The position numbers and the translations under genes were made by a program. The notes below the pieces were generated by a model, which saw only the letters and a list, made by a program, of their open reading frames with translations, did no database searches and had not been told where the DNA came from. Below are positions 1 to 12,244 of a DNA stretch of 64,000 bases, piece by piece (position 1 is the stretch's first letter; every line of letters begins with the position of its first letter). Origin of the DNA: Scatophagus argus (taxonomy: Eukaryota; Chordata; Actinopteri; Scatophagidae); contig NC_058495.1 of NCBI RefSeq assembly GCF_020382885.2, forward strand, positions 3,403,627 through 3,467,626. The letters are read 5' to 3'.

Positions 1-147
1 GTCTGGTGCAGCATAAACCAGGATTCATCTTTGAAGAGGACACTTGTTCAAAGCGCCAAACGCCAGTCAGTTAAAATACTGTGACACTATTCTAAGCATC
101 TTAAACAATACTGAGACTATACTATTACATTATTAGACTATTGCTCA

Positions 148-320
148 CCCTGAGGTTTCTCCCATTAATTTCCTATCAAAGGTTTTTCCTGGGAGTTTTT
201 CCTTAGTCGATGTGAGGGTCGAAGGACAGAGGATGTTGCTATGATGTCATATAAAGCCTTTTGAGACAAACCGCTTGTAAAAATGCACTATACAAAAAAA
301 AGTTGTCTTGTCTTGTCTTA
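148..320 (+). mobile_element. Non-LTR retroposon 3' tail
   Basis: TGAGGTTTCTCCCATTAA, GAGTTTTTCCTTAGTCGATG, ATAAAGCCTTTTGAGACAAA and AATGCACTATACAAAA follow the familiar 3' tail of a common teleost non-LTR element. It is followed by a TTGTC repeat. Confidence 0.5.
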
Positions 321-1574
321 TACTACACTATTTAACTTGTGCATAGAACCATATAAGAAAATTCTTAGACACTACATATATAGTTGCAGCTTTCAAAGAC
401 AAACAAACCCCATACAAAGTACAAGGGAATCTCTTTCAGCCTAAAAAAAAAAAAAAAAGAAGAAAAGAGTATAATTGCATTATAGATCATCAGAGGGTTT
501 TGATCTCTGTCTCCCTTTTTACCTCTGCCAGACTTTGTCTGAACATCAGAGGCTGCAGTGAGATGAAAGGTCACCATACCCACAGGTACAGTAATGTTGT
601 TGTTGCTATTGTTTTCTCTGCAGTATCATTACCCTGACAGCTGACATGCAATCCGGCTTTTAATATGTCACAGACCTACAAAGGATGTGCATAATGTTCA
701 CAGACAACTAGTAGTCAGGGCAGCCTCGGCTTCTGAAGCATGACATTTGGCAGACGAGAGAGCTGAGGTCTTTTTTTCCCTTTCGACTCCATGTCTTGCC
801 ACTTGTTAAAACTTGTTGATTTAAAGGAACACAGCAGAGAATGCACCGATCCAATCCTGGACTAAAGCTGCCAGCGTGAATGACTAAGCCTTGCAGTCAT
901 CATTATTATACTAATCTCCTAGTTTCCATAGTTTATAAGGCTGTGCCATTGTAGTGACCTTACTATGAACCTCTAAACTGGCAAATCAAAAGAGTTTTTC
1001 TATGCAGATTCTGAATGTGAAAAGAGTTTACTTCTGCAATCAACTTTGGGCTGAAAGAATGACTTCCCTCCACTGTGTTTGAGAACTCTATCACAGAGGC
1101 TGTTGAAGCATGCCATTTTGGTGCAAACTCCACAGTCATGCACATTTACAATATGAGCGTGTCTTATCTCAGTAATTCCTCATAAAGATATGGGCTTGAT
1201 GAATGTGAGCAGAATAGTTTCCTACCTGAAGCAATGCATACGTGAAAAGGACGGGTGATTGGACGTTAAGATAACGTGTGGCGAGGTCCTGCACAGGTAG
1301 TGTAAGCACACTCAGAACAGAGGAAAACAAAGCTCGGGTTTCCTGCTTGCTCCTGACTCTCAGGAGCAGACGTCAGAGAGGTGACTGGTGCACTGAGGCC
1401 TTGCAGGTTTAAAGATCAGTTACATGTCATCTGTAGTCCGGTCTGGTGCCTGTGGCTGGAGAATTGAACACTTGATTCTGGGATTCAACACTTCTTCCAC
1501 GATCACCGTGGAGCAGCAGCCAGCAGCTGAAGAGACGGATACAGCAACAAGCTACGACACTGACATGCAACTTT

Positions 1575-1590
1575 CATATCACGTGATATG
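1575..1590. promoter_or_regulatory. 16-bp palindrome centred on an E-box
   Basis: CATATCACGTGATATG is a perfect palindrome containing TCACGTGA, a site for MITF/TFE/USF bHLH-zip factors. No promoter was recognised beside it. Confidence 0.3.
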
Positions 1591-4500
1591 GTGAACATGT
1601 TATTAACATGCAAAATGTTTCCTTCGTATGTATCCAACAGACACAGCACAACAATTTAAGTTATGTCAAATATTAGTCCATTATGCACTCTTCTTTTAGC
1701 TCTGCTTCTGTCTTTTGTCTATTTGGTAGGAAACATACTGTGTTATTGTTTTACATTTTAAATGTAGACATTTTTTACACAATTCGGCAGCTTCAAAGAA
1801 TGAAAAGCAAAGTATAATTTGCAGTACATCAGTTATACTATTTTTGTAAATATGGGGTATAATAAAAGAAATGTTTTAGGCTAAGTGGAAAGTGTCCATC
1901 AAATCTGAAACCAAGTAGCTGTTGCTTTGAACATTCTCATAATAAAACTTGATGTAAAATACATCTCTAATTGTACGCCAACAGATTTTGGACATCTTTC
2001 AGACACATCAAGCTTTAATGAACTGAAAGATAAAATCAGTATTATGTTTTACATAAACCCCACAGATAACAGCAACTTGGACATGGATTGAGACATCGCA
2101 GGTTACTGCTTTAATGCAAGCTCTGTGATTGTGCAATAATAGTTCCTATAAATGTTACTCATTCATCATTCTGAGAATTTTGGCCAAAGCCAAAATTTGA
2201 AGAGAGGAAGAGAGAAGAGAATTGTTTAAGGATATATTGATATAGCATTAGTCTGTCATCAGGCTGTTCATTACTCAGACTTATTTTAGTATGACTGTCA
2301 CAACTGTTCTCAGCTCCCTCGGGTTCAGCTGCCCTCTCTGCTGCCGGATGATCCACCACATTCCTCGGCCTAAATCAACTGTGAATGGTGTAAGGTGATG
2401 AAACCATCAAGAATGAGCAAATTCTACGCAGGAATTTATGCACCACTTAAAGCGTACCTGCTCTCTCTCTATGAAGAATGGTCTCTGCTATGATTAATCA
2501 GAGCAGTTCATGCGGCAGACTAAAACAGGATACAGGATTTGTATTAGTTGTTGATTCAACCTCTCCGCCCACACTGTGCTTCAGGCTTCATACATCACAG
2601 TTTTCTCATCATTTAATTGCTCAAAATGCTCCAAGAACTTTTCACATCCTTTTATTTGGAGAAAAATTATAGCTTGCTGGGCGTAAAGCAGGAAGTCGTT
2701 TGGGTAGCTGATGCTTGCTTATTTGGTTTTCATGTCAGCATGGCCACAGGGACATACCTCCCATGTGCTGTCAGTACAGCAGTTCATACGGTGCACACCG
2801 TGTGTCATTACTGCATTCTTCACACATTTTTACAGTCAAAGTAGAAGAGGGTGCAGGGTCTGATGTAAACCTTTGTAGGGACAACGCATAATTTAGTTTG
2901 CCTGCACTGTAAGCACTAATAACAACATGATGCTTTTCTATACACTCCATAAATTGGTATGAACTGCAAGCTAACACAAGCACGAGAATCACTTCTAATC
3001 CTTTTCATACGTGGAGTGTAATTTCAGATACACGCCACACATGTGGTAGAAAGGCCTTCTGGAGAAAAAAAGTGTAATTAAGTGCATCTTCATGTTATTT
3101 CCTTTGGCTTCCCTGGGATTAAGCTGCCTGTCAATCACTGCAGGAAACAAAGGGGGTCTGGGACCTCCTGCATGGCTTCGTGCCTCAGAGCGTAACCGCA
3201 GTACAAGTACATGACGCCTCAGTGCCGATGGCAGGAGTTCTCTACCTGCTCCAAACACTGAGCTCTGTTTGGACTGAGGTGGAAAAAGCAGGTAGCCTGG
3301 TTGGCATGACTGCAACATTAGAAACCTGTATAATCCCTTAAATACAGTGTTCAATGTAGTATTTACAAATTGTCACGAATATCATGAGAACACTATGCCC
3401 ACGCTGTGACACCTTCACTCAGGTAAGATTAGCAGTGAAATGAACTGTAAGGCCAATGTTCAGGACACTTTTCAAGTCTATGTTAACACAATATCCACAT
3501 GCCACATGTTACTGGTTAGCTACTGGCAACTGTGATCAACTCCTGTTCAGACTAGCCATAATGTGATTGTGCTGAAACTGTAAAAGATGGACAGAAATCA
3601 CTGAGCAAAATGCATTCCAGAGTTAAGCCAAAGCTAATATGAGTCGGCAGCAGTCTCACGTAACAAAATCAAAAGGGTATTTTCTTGTTTAGTTATGGGC
3701 TGTTTGGTGCCTCTTTTCTCCACATCCCCTTGTCACTATGTTTCCATCCACCTGTATTTTCATGTTAATTTTGTACATTTAAAAAAACAAGGTGAGAATG
3801 TTGAAAAGAAAAAACAGTTGAAATATTGCTAAAAAGTTTGATGCTTGACTGAGTTGAAGAAGTTGTTTTATTCAGTAAATAAAATGTGACAAAGAGCAAT
3901 TGAAACTGACTGAAAGGTCCAAGTTCCAAGCTTGCATTTCTTTAGATGGACCAGAAAATATCAGATCTATTTGAAGCAACAAGGAGTCTGTAACATTCCT
4001 CAAATTCATATATGAAACAAAGAGAAAGAGTTTCCATCTTCTCTGTCATGGCCGAGTGGCACCTGACCGGACGGTTTGTTCTTCAAGCTGTTTATCTCCA
4101 GCACGCTCGACAGTAATGCTTAGAAACATGACTTTGTTGCCATAATGTGGGTTTTTCTTCTCATTTGGGCTAATTTTTATTCCCTTGATTAAAAGTATGC
4201 ACACTGTTAGAACAATAATGTTTGAGCATTGCCGTGACATTACTGCAACCAAGCGTGTGTCAACAACACATAACTATGTTGCACTTAGACTAAACAAAAA
4301 AAGTTTTATTTTTGTTTTCAGTATATACTTTGAATGGACAAAAAAAGCCCTCCTCTGAAGAGAAATAGCTATTTTCGTAATTATTTTTGTGTTAGTTCTC
4401 TGACTGGACTATTTGTTCACAATCAAATCTGCCGGCAGTTTCTCATCTGTGCATATTAAGGGACTATCCTTTTTGGAAGTTTAGGAAGAAAGATGAAACG

Positions 4501-7500
4501 AGGACATTCCATCTATGTACTAAAGTATGGAAATAAAGCTCAAAGAGTTACATGTCTGGAGTCCATTTTTACTGTCTGTCTACTACAGCTCAACAAGACA
4601 CCACTGAGGAACTTTTGTTTTCAAAAGATTCTAACTCTTTTCAAATATCCACTTAGCTTTGCATTTAGAATTTCATTTGAATGACAGAGCGCAGTGGATT
4701 TTGTCCTGAATCTTACCGGACAATGGACAGAAGGAAATTACCGCTACTCTTTCAGCATACATATGAGCAAGTGAGTTTTGGTTTTAAAGTACGGTGGCCT
4801 TGAGAGCTCAGTGCCCCGCTACTTAACCAAACACATGCAAATAGAAAAAGCTCAAGCAAATGAAGAAAAAGACTTTGTTAATTTGACAACACATGCACAG
4901 AATTTAAAAAACGTGCCACAAACAAACACAACACAAGATGCACATTTGCTTTCTGAAGTTCCAGCGTTCTCAGCCACCTTATTCAAATCTTGATACATCC
5001 AAATTACAAGAAGGCATTTAAACTACTTTCAACCAGGAAACTAATTCTGAAAAATTTTCATGTTATTTTAAAGTGCTGTGAGCACCTCAGACAAAATTCC
5101 GTTCACCTCCATTATGAAGGGCTGGAGGCATAATTCTCATACACTGGTTATATAAAAATCTGATAGAATAAAAACAAAACTATGCATGACTTAGGGGCGC
5201 AAGAGGTACATGAGAAAATGCTATTGTTCCCCCTGCAATTTGTTGAAGCTACCATTAAATCAAAATATCAAGAGTAAGGCCATAACTCCTAAAATCAACT
5301 GTGTCACAATTTATGCACCTATTGCATATATACACTATTTTATTGTATTTGCTTTAACAGTAAGGTCATTTCTGCACTAAAAAGATTTTACAACCAGACA
5401 GCAGAAGTTCAGCTCAGGGCTGCAGATTTATCATTATCTGGCGTGCCCCAACCATTGCCCATTTTAACCAACAAATAGCACATCACTCATTATTCTAGTC
5501 ACTTCTGAGCCAAACTGTGATTTATTGCAGACGCAGTCTTTAAAGTGCATTATATGAAATGTTTGATTTATGCATTCCTCAATTAAAATCTTCATAACAG
5601 CCTTTGGTTTTCCAAAGTATGCGTACCTTGTTTCTGGTTCATTCCTCAGTTGCGATGTCATTGTTGGAAGAGAAGATTTCTGTTTGGACCCTGATTGGCC
5701 CTCGCTCTCAAGGTACTGCTATAATGATAGTTATTAAGCAGCCTCTGTCTTAAATAATCAACGTTCTGGCAAAGCAAAGCACGACAGTTTCCAGCCCCAT
5801 TTGCAGTAGAGCGCTAGGCTGTTAGCCCTTCATGCTAAAAGACCCTGATATGAAAACATCAAACAAATTCTGCGTTAAAGAATTAAGTTCTCACATAAGC
5901 AGCTTCAGGAGCAGGCACAGAGGTGAAGTAAGCACATCAGCATAGCAGCCAGCAGACAACTGGCAGTCATAAATTTTGGACTATCACATCAATGCAGGTG
6001 TTCACAGGTGCAAGGTATGCAGACAAACATGGCAAGGCTAGCACCAGCAGCCCTAGAACCCCTGAACAAGCAGAGGTATTAAACACCGGGGACCTTGGCA
6101 GTGACGCACTTGTGTTTATAGGAAAAACACCATGAAGCAGTTCATTAGTGCTTCAATGATCCCCTTTGGGTGTGTGGTTTTTGACAGAGTGAGGCCCGTG
6201 GAGGATGAGTCAGTGCTGTGCTTGTTGTCAGTTTCTGCCTATCTTAGGAAGTGCGTGGTTTAATTTGATATATGATTAAAGAGCACACATGACAAAAAAT
6301 TACTTGGAACAGAAATAAGAGACATAAGAGGCATTTGGCACACAACATGGAAGACATCCACTGATTTGTACTGTGGCAGCTAACAAATGGCATCGGCTGC
6401 TGATGTCGGTGCTCACGTTATCACAAATTGAAAAGATTATTACGACATAGTTAAATTACAAGGCAGTGGGGGGACACATCATGCCCAGTTTTTAACACTC
6501 AAAATGCCCCCCCAAATCAGACAGCCAAATACTGCTGTCCAAAATAATCATGAGCAAATGTAATCATTAAGAAATCGTCATTAATATTGTGTTATTTTGA
6601 AATTGCATTGCATTACAGACAGAGGGTTCGAGAAACATCGTGCTTACATTGCATCTCAAATGTATTAAAAAGCAAATTAGTATGGCATATGAAGCTAGTT
6701 AGACTTTGCCACCCCACCCCACCCCCAATGTTGATGCTATGTTTATTGCCTTGGATGATTATTGCTTTATTTACAGAATATTAAGTGACATTAAATGAAT
6801 TATCAAAAAAAAAAAAAAAATTGTCAGCTACAGATTTCCTGCTTTTTCTGTTGAAGTCGAAAAGATCTTGTTTTGTACTACTGGTCAGACTAAAGAAACA
6901 AACTGAATATGTCACCTGGGGCTTAGAAAAATATTAACTGCCACAATATTGTGACATGTTATTGACATTTTGATTAGTCAAAAATGCACTCATGGCTTAG
7001 TCACTTTCCAATAAGTCATCAGAAAAGATTAGCGATTATACATGTTAATCATTAATTAAGGGTTCTCACAATAATCTGCAATTGAAAATATTAAAAAGTA
7101 TACATGATATGGGTCTAGATGATCTGCAGCTCTTTTCCAGGGTTATTGATCCTGCGGAGACAATTCAGTGTGATATTCATTTGAAAATGTCTCCCTGTGG
7201 ATCTGCAGAGGTAGCTAACAAGTCAAAGCAAGTGTGACGCTGGAGGAGGATTAACACCAGCCAGGCACTGTTGACAAAACACTCTTACCAAGGTCCATTT
7301 CATAGCTGATCTGGAGCTTTCAAATCATATCACATGATCTTCCTCAGCAGAGTATGTCCAACTGTCACTGAACTGTAAATGTTTAAAGTTTCATCCTGAG
7401 CACTTTAAACATGTCTCCTCCATGTAGGCTTAAAACTGAGACTGAAAGTTTATTTTATACCTTAGACATAGAAGTTGACTGTTACCATGTGCACTATGCA

Positions 7501-10500
7501 TAGTACTGTAAACTGTATCGCCTTGGGATAGCATACTGCAGTAATACCATCATGCTTCTGACACTATCATTCTAGGTACTGTGACAGATAGTATGACATG
7601 ACAGGACAATTATTATGAAAAGGTAATATTACTCAGAGACGAAGAAGAAGAGCCACATTCAGTTCATAGTCATTCTGATACTGAAAGGTAAACTATTTTG
7701 TAACTGTTGTTTGTTGTGTGTAATATGTACAATACATTAATCTCCACAAGATTAAATGGAGATTAGATGAGACTGTCAACTACTGTTTCCAAACAATTCA
7801 ATCAGATCCAGCCAGATTTTTTTTCGTAACACTTTTCCATTTAATTGCGCAGAACTGAACTAAAACATTACTAAAATGCATGAACAGCAGACCTTTATGA
7901 GGTGTCCATTATAAGGAAGTGGAACCAATTTACAAACATATGAGGGGAGATTTATGAGTGAAAAGAAGAGGTGGTCATAAGATAACTATATTCATAGATA
8001 ATAAGCATGTTTGTGCATCAGTTGTCCATCTGCAATTGTGTCTGATTCCTTCATGTTGACATTTAGTTAGAAGCCACATTATTAGAGATGTGAACAGAAA
8101 GTGTAACAAGTCACTGGTATAATGGTGAGTTCTCAGTGGCAGAGCCTCGGTGTTACTCTAAGCGAGGGTGTTTGGCCAGCTGTCTTTAGAAAGCATCACT
8201 CTCTATTGAGGTAAAGTTTAGCTGAGGAATGTTTTGTGCTGATTATTCCCAGAGTTAAGACCTTTTCTGTTGCTCAGATTGAAATCCCTCTTGACATCAT
8301 CCCCTCGTAATTGTAAAGCCCCCTCCCCACTTGCATCCCATTTGCCATTTCCACAAAATAAATAGCATCCAAATTTTATCTGGGTTTTGCATGGTTACCA
8401 TTTTGTTAATGGGCAGTCTGGCCTCTCGATGTAGACGAGAAGCATTTTTGGGAGGCACAGCGTGGTCGTTGTAGCAACGTTGTTGAGGAGTGAATGAAGC
8501 AGATGTCAGAGTAATCCATCAGCCGGCAGCTCCACACTCCCACTGCTCACTGAGGCACACACTGCTGTGACACCCTCTGCACCACAACCCTCAATCACAC
8601 CTACTTCACTCTGATCGGTCTTCATGTGTCTGAAAAATGTGTATTAAATACAAAATGACCTCCTTCTGTTAATTCTGAGAAAACATTTATTAAACAACAA
8701 CAAATAGAAAGACATTGTGGTTTTACATGAAATAGGACAATATCGACCTCTGATTTAAGAGCACTCCAGGGATTGAGTGATATAATTTCATTAGTTCAGT
8801 GACATACGTGAACAAACTTTAATGAGTACTGTGCCATTATTGACTAGCACTTCACTAGAAATTCTCCTTATAATAACCAAAATAAAAAAACAGCATGGTT
8901 TTGTTAACCGTATCCATGTGCCGAACCGTCCTGTGAAGGCATGTTACAGTTCTATCTATAATCAACCTGTCACAATACTGTACTATCACAGCCGGTTACT
9001 AGTGTCCCTGTTGAGGCATGATACTGTTGAGCTGATACCCAGCTTTAGTTGGTGTTAGTGAGAGATGACAAAAGTGCAAACTGCAAATCTGTGGATCGCT
9101 TAACCTTGTAGAGAGCAGAAGGGAAATCATAGTTCCCAGGCTCTGCACCTTAAGAAGTAAAAATCCTGCCTTGGCACACAACCATGGTCAACAGTATGTC
9201 ATATTGATCCATATGTCTGGGTAGATGTAAAGAAAAGTAAAGGATGGAATTTTTTATCGAATATTTATTTATATATATTATTATTTCTGTTTTTTATCTG
9301 CCTTTAAGGACCACCACTGAAGACCTTAAACAGTATCACCTGAAAACGTTAATAGCTAACAGAAGAGGACAGCTGAGTGGCTGCTAGGGTTGATTGATGT
9401 TCACATTTGAATTGATATCAGTACCTGATACTGAGCAGTACCTTTTTTTCTGTATTTTAAGTTCTCTGCAATAACAAAAACATAATTTTTGTTGTTAAAA
9501 AAAAGTGCTACATATGTTATAGCACCGGCATTGCTTCAAAGGAGGAATCTGTTCAGAGACACGGGAGCAGCTGGAGAAACAGCTTCTACTGTGTCTCACT
9601 TTACTCAACCTGGATAACTCAACTGAAATGAAGAAAGTGAATGAATATGAACACACTATTGGACTAAATAAAACAGATCTCCTTCCTTCCACACTAAGAT
9701 CCTTAATAACAAACAGTAGAGGGCAGCAATACATGTAGCATGTAGCATGTACCAAAGAAGAAAAAGCAACATTGCCGGTTATGTTGTTGTCACTACCAGA
9801 GTACTTACATACTGCAATATTTCCTTGTAAAGAACATGCAGTTCATGTAGCCCACTATAGGTTTCATACGAAGGTTTCAGACATAATAAAAATCGCACAT
9901 ATTGTGAGTGTTGGCTAATGATAGTAAAAGTGTTACACTAATGTCATTTAAAATGGTAAAAAAAAAAACCCCAATCTCATTTATGTCCAACATGACTAAT
10001 CCAACTGGCTAATTAATTCCATAATGAATCTGTCCATGCCTCACTCACTCTTTAGTCTTCCAGCAACAAGTGCAGCACTGGCTGCAGACATGCTAACATT
10101 AGCTGCTGCCGTTCCCAGGGATGTGGGTTTCAGGCTATGGCACACAGTAAATTCTTAAGCCTTTAGATATTTTATGTTATTCTAGGTGTTTCTACAAGTT
10201 ATGCATATTGCAAAGGTCAGCTTTTTATTTTGGATTACAGTCATTACTGAGTGCTGTCTGTGTTGAGTTGAAAACTGTCGCCACTCTTGCAAGTGTAGTG
10301 GCCCGGAGCCGATCATGGTTGAAACAATGGCGGGAAGGGCAGAATGCTGTGATGTTTTTAAACAGCAGAGATTACAGACAAAAAGATGGAAAGGACACAA
10401 AAAAAAACCCATTGGTCAATATTGTAGATAAAGGAGAAACCAACATTTACTCTGACATAGGCCTAATATTTACCTCTTGCATACCGTGCTGCTGAACACT

Positions 10501-11763
10501 CATAGTAGCTGTAGTTTTTGTGTGCTAACAAATTAATCATCTTTAACTTCTTGGAATATGGAAAGTATTCCATAAAAACATATTTTGATTAATGTGGAGA
10601 GCCAGATGAAAGAAAGACAAAATAAAGTACAAGAAAGCACTGGGTCTTTTTAGCTAGCGTTCATGGAAGCGCAACTAAGGTGATGTCATGACTTCGACTC
10701 TTGTACCAAGGCAAGGTGAAATAATGTTTCCTGGAATGGGTTACAAATCACAATACCGCATATTTCCATTTAAAGTTATATTCTACAGCTGAAGAACAAG
10801 GCACATTTTCAAAACAATGTTTCAGTGGGATTTCCTTTTGGTAAGTTCAGTAACTTAACAGTTAGAAATGCTAAGGAAAAATATCTTACAGAGAGATAGA
10901 AATAAATACAAAAAAATATACAAAAATAATCTCTTACAAAATATATTCTATCAACCAACATTAAAGGGAATTTATGTCTGGAAGCTTGTGTTTGCCTCTG
11001 GTGGTGTAACTTAGCTTGAAGAGTCAATATGGCTGCTCAGTCACAAACTCCATAACTTTCCAGACAACTAGCAGCAAACTGTAGGGGACAGGGGACAGAA
11101 ACAAATAAAAACAATACTATAATACCAAGCCCTGTATCAGTAGATTAATGTTCTTCTGCTTGGCTTTGCACATAAGCTGCAGGGTCCCTACCACATCACT
11201 CAGTTGACTTCAGTTCTTGATTTTCAGTTTTTAGCTCCAGTGTGTAAGTTGACTTTGTAAAAATAAAAAAAAGAAAATAAAAAAGAAAATTCTATTTGCT
11301 TTTAAGTGCACTTGAATATTTTTCACTAAAATCACCAACTTAAGACCTTACCAGATTTAGTCAACAGTGGATTTTCATCATCAGTAGTTTTCACTGAATA
11401 AATTATTAGTCCAGGAAAAAAATAAAAAATAAAAACAGTTTGAGGTGAGTTATGCCAACAGATCAGTGTGGGCGGCAGAAGAGTCAAGGCTGGGGCATGA
11501 AATTGCATTCGAATATTAAAATAAAAATATGATTTATGAGCCCATAGGTCGAGTCCAGTTTCATGGCAGATGTCCATTGGCATCAGTATAATCAACACAC
11601 ATTGGAGGAACCAGTTGTCGTAATGCCAAAGTAGCAAGGCAGTCACTCTGCAGCCACAGTGAACTCTTCTTCTGAAACACATAAACAGCACACACACAGA
11701 CACACACACATTCACACACAGTCCAGTCCAGTGGTGCGTCTAAATGCACATCCAATAAATATT

Positions 11764-11769
11764 TTTATT
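11764..11769 (-). terminator. AATAAA hexamer overlapping the wnt7 stop codon
   Basis: The last codon and stop read AAA TAA A, creating a canonical polyadenylation hexamer across the end of the coding region. Cleavage here would leave almost no 3' UTR. A more distal signal is probably used; several AT-rich candidates lie between 11.2 and 11.6 kb, none decisive. Confidence 0.3.
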
Positions 11770-12244
11770 TACAGGTATACACCTCTGTCCTCTCACTGCA
11801 GGTGTTGCATTTGACATAGCAGCACCACAAGAACTTGCAGTTGCACTGCCAGACGCGGGAGTATTGATGCGTGTTATATCCTCGGCCGCAACACATCAGG
11901 TCACAGCTGTTGGGCTGCTGAGCTGTTTTGTTGCAAAGCCGACCTTGTGTTCCCATGCTGCCGGTCAAAGGGTCGGCCTCACAGTAGTTGGGCGATTTCT
12001 CAATATAGACCAACTCTGTGTCCATGGGTTTGCGGTACGAGTGGGGTTTCTTGATCTTTAGGAAGGTGGGTCGCTTGTTGCGGCTAGCTCGCACCGGCTC
12101 CACATGCACGGCCTGGTTGTACTTGTCCTTGAGAATGTATCCCAACTGACGGAACTTAGGAAGCGTCGTCCAGCATGTCCTGGTGGTGCAGGAGCCTGAC
12201 ACACCGTGACACTTGCATTCCAGGCGCATACCCTTCTCCAGGAC
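11765..12244 (-). CDS. wnt7: wnt7 exon 4 (C-terminal cysteine-rich half)
   Basis: The acceptor TTGTAG ends at 12245. Encodes residues 191-349, starting [19 protein letters not shown] and ending ERTEVYTCK, with the stop codon at 11767-11765. Contains the lipidated Ser206, the linker region [20 protein letters not shown] used by Reck in Wnt7 ligands (family knowledge), the N295 sequon (NKT) and the terminal disulfide knot. An AATAAA hexamer overlaps the stop codon. Confidence 0.97.
   Translation of the reverse strand, partial: VLEKGMRLECKCHGVSGSCTTRTCWTTLPKFRQLGYILKDKYNQAVHVEPVRASRNKRPTFLKIKKPHSYRKPMDTELVYIEKSPNYCEADPLTGSMGTQGRLCNKTAQQPNSCDLMCCGRGYNTHQYSRVWQCNCKFLWCCYVKCNTCSERTEVYTCK

Larger units (their letters stand above)
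1..11763. other. Gene-poor flank downstream of wnt7
   Basis: Apart from the retroposon tail at 148-320, no exon, RNA or repeat family was recognised in 11.7 kb. Short open frames on both strands lack codon-like structure. An A-run lies at 6806-6821, a 16-bp palindrome at 1575-1590 and a CA-rich tract at 11690-11720. The wnt7 3' UTR occupies the last part, but its end is not determinable. Confidence 0.6.

Noticed and set aside
8467-8479. CGTTGTAGCAACG, resembling an RFX X-box
   Set aside because: Half-sites are short and the spacing is off the consensus; no promoter or conserved context was seen.
11864-12061. Plus-strand open frame over wnt7 exon 4
   Set aside because: Antisense shadow of the Wnt coding frame.
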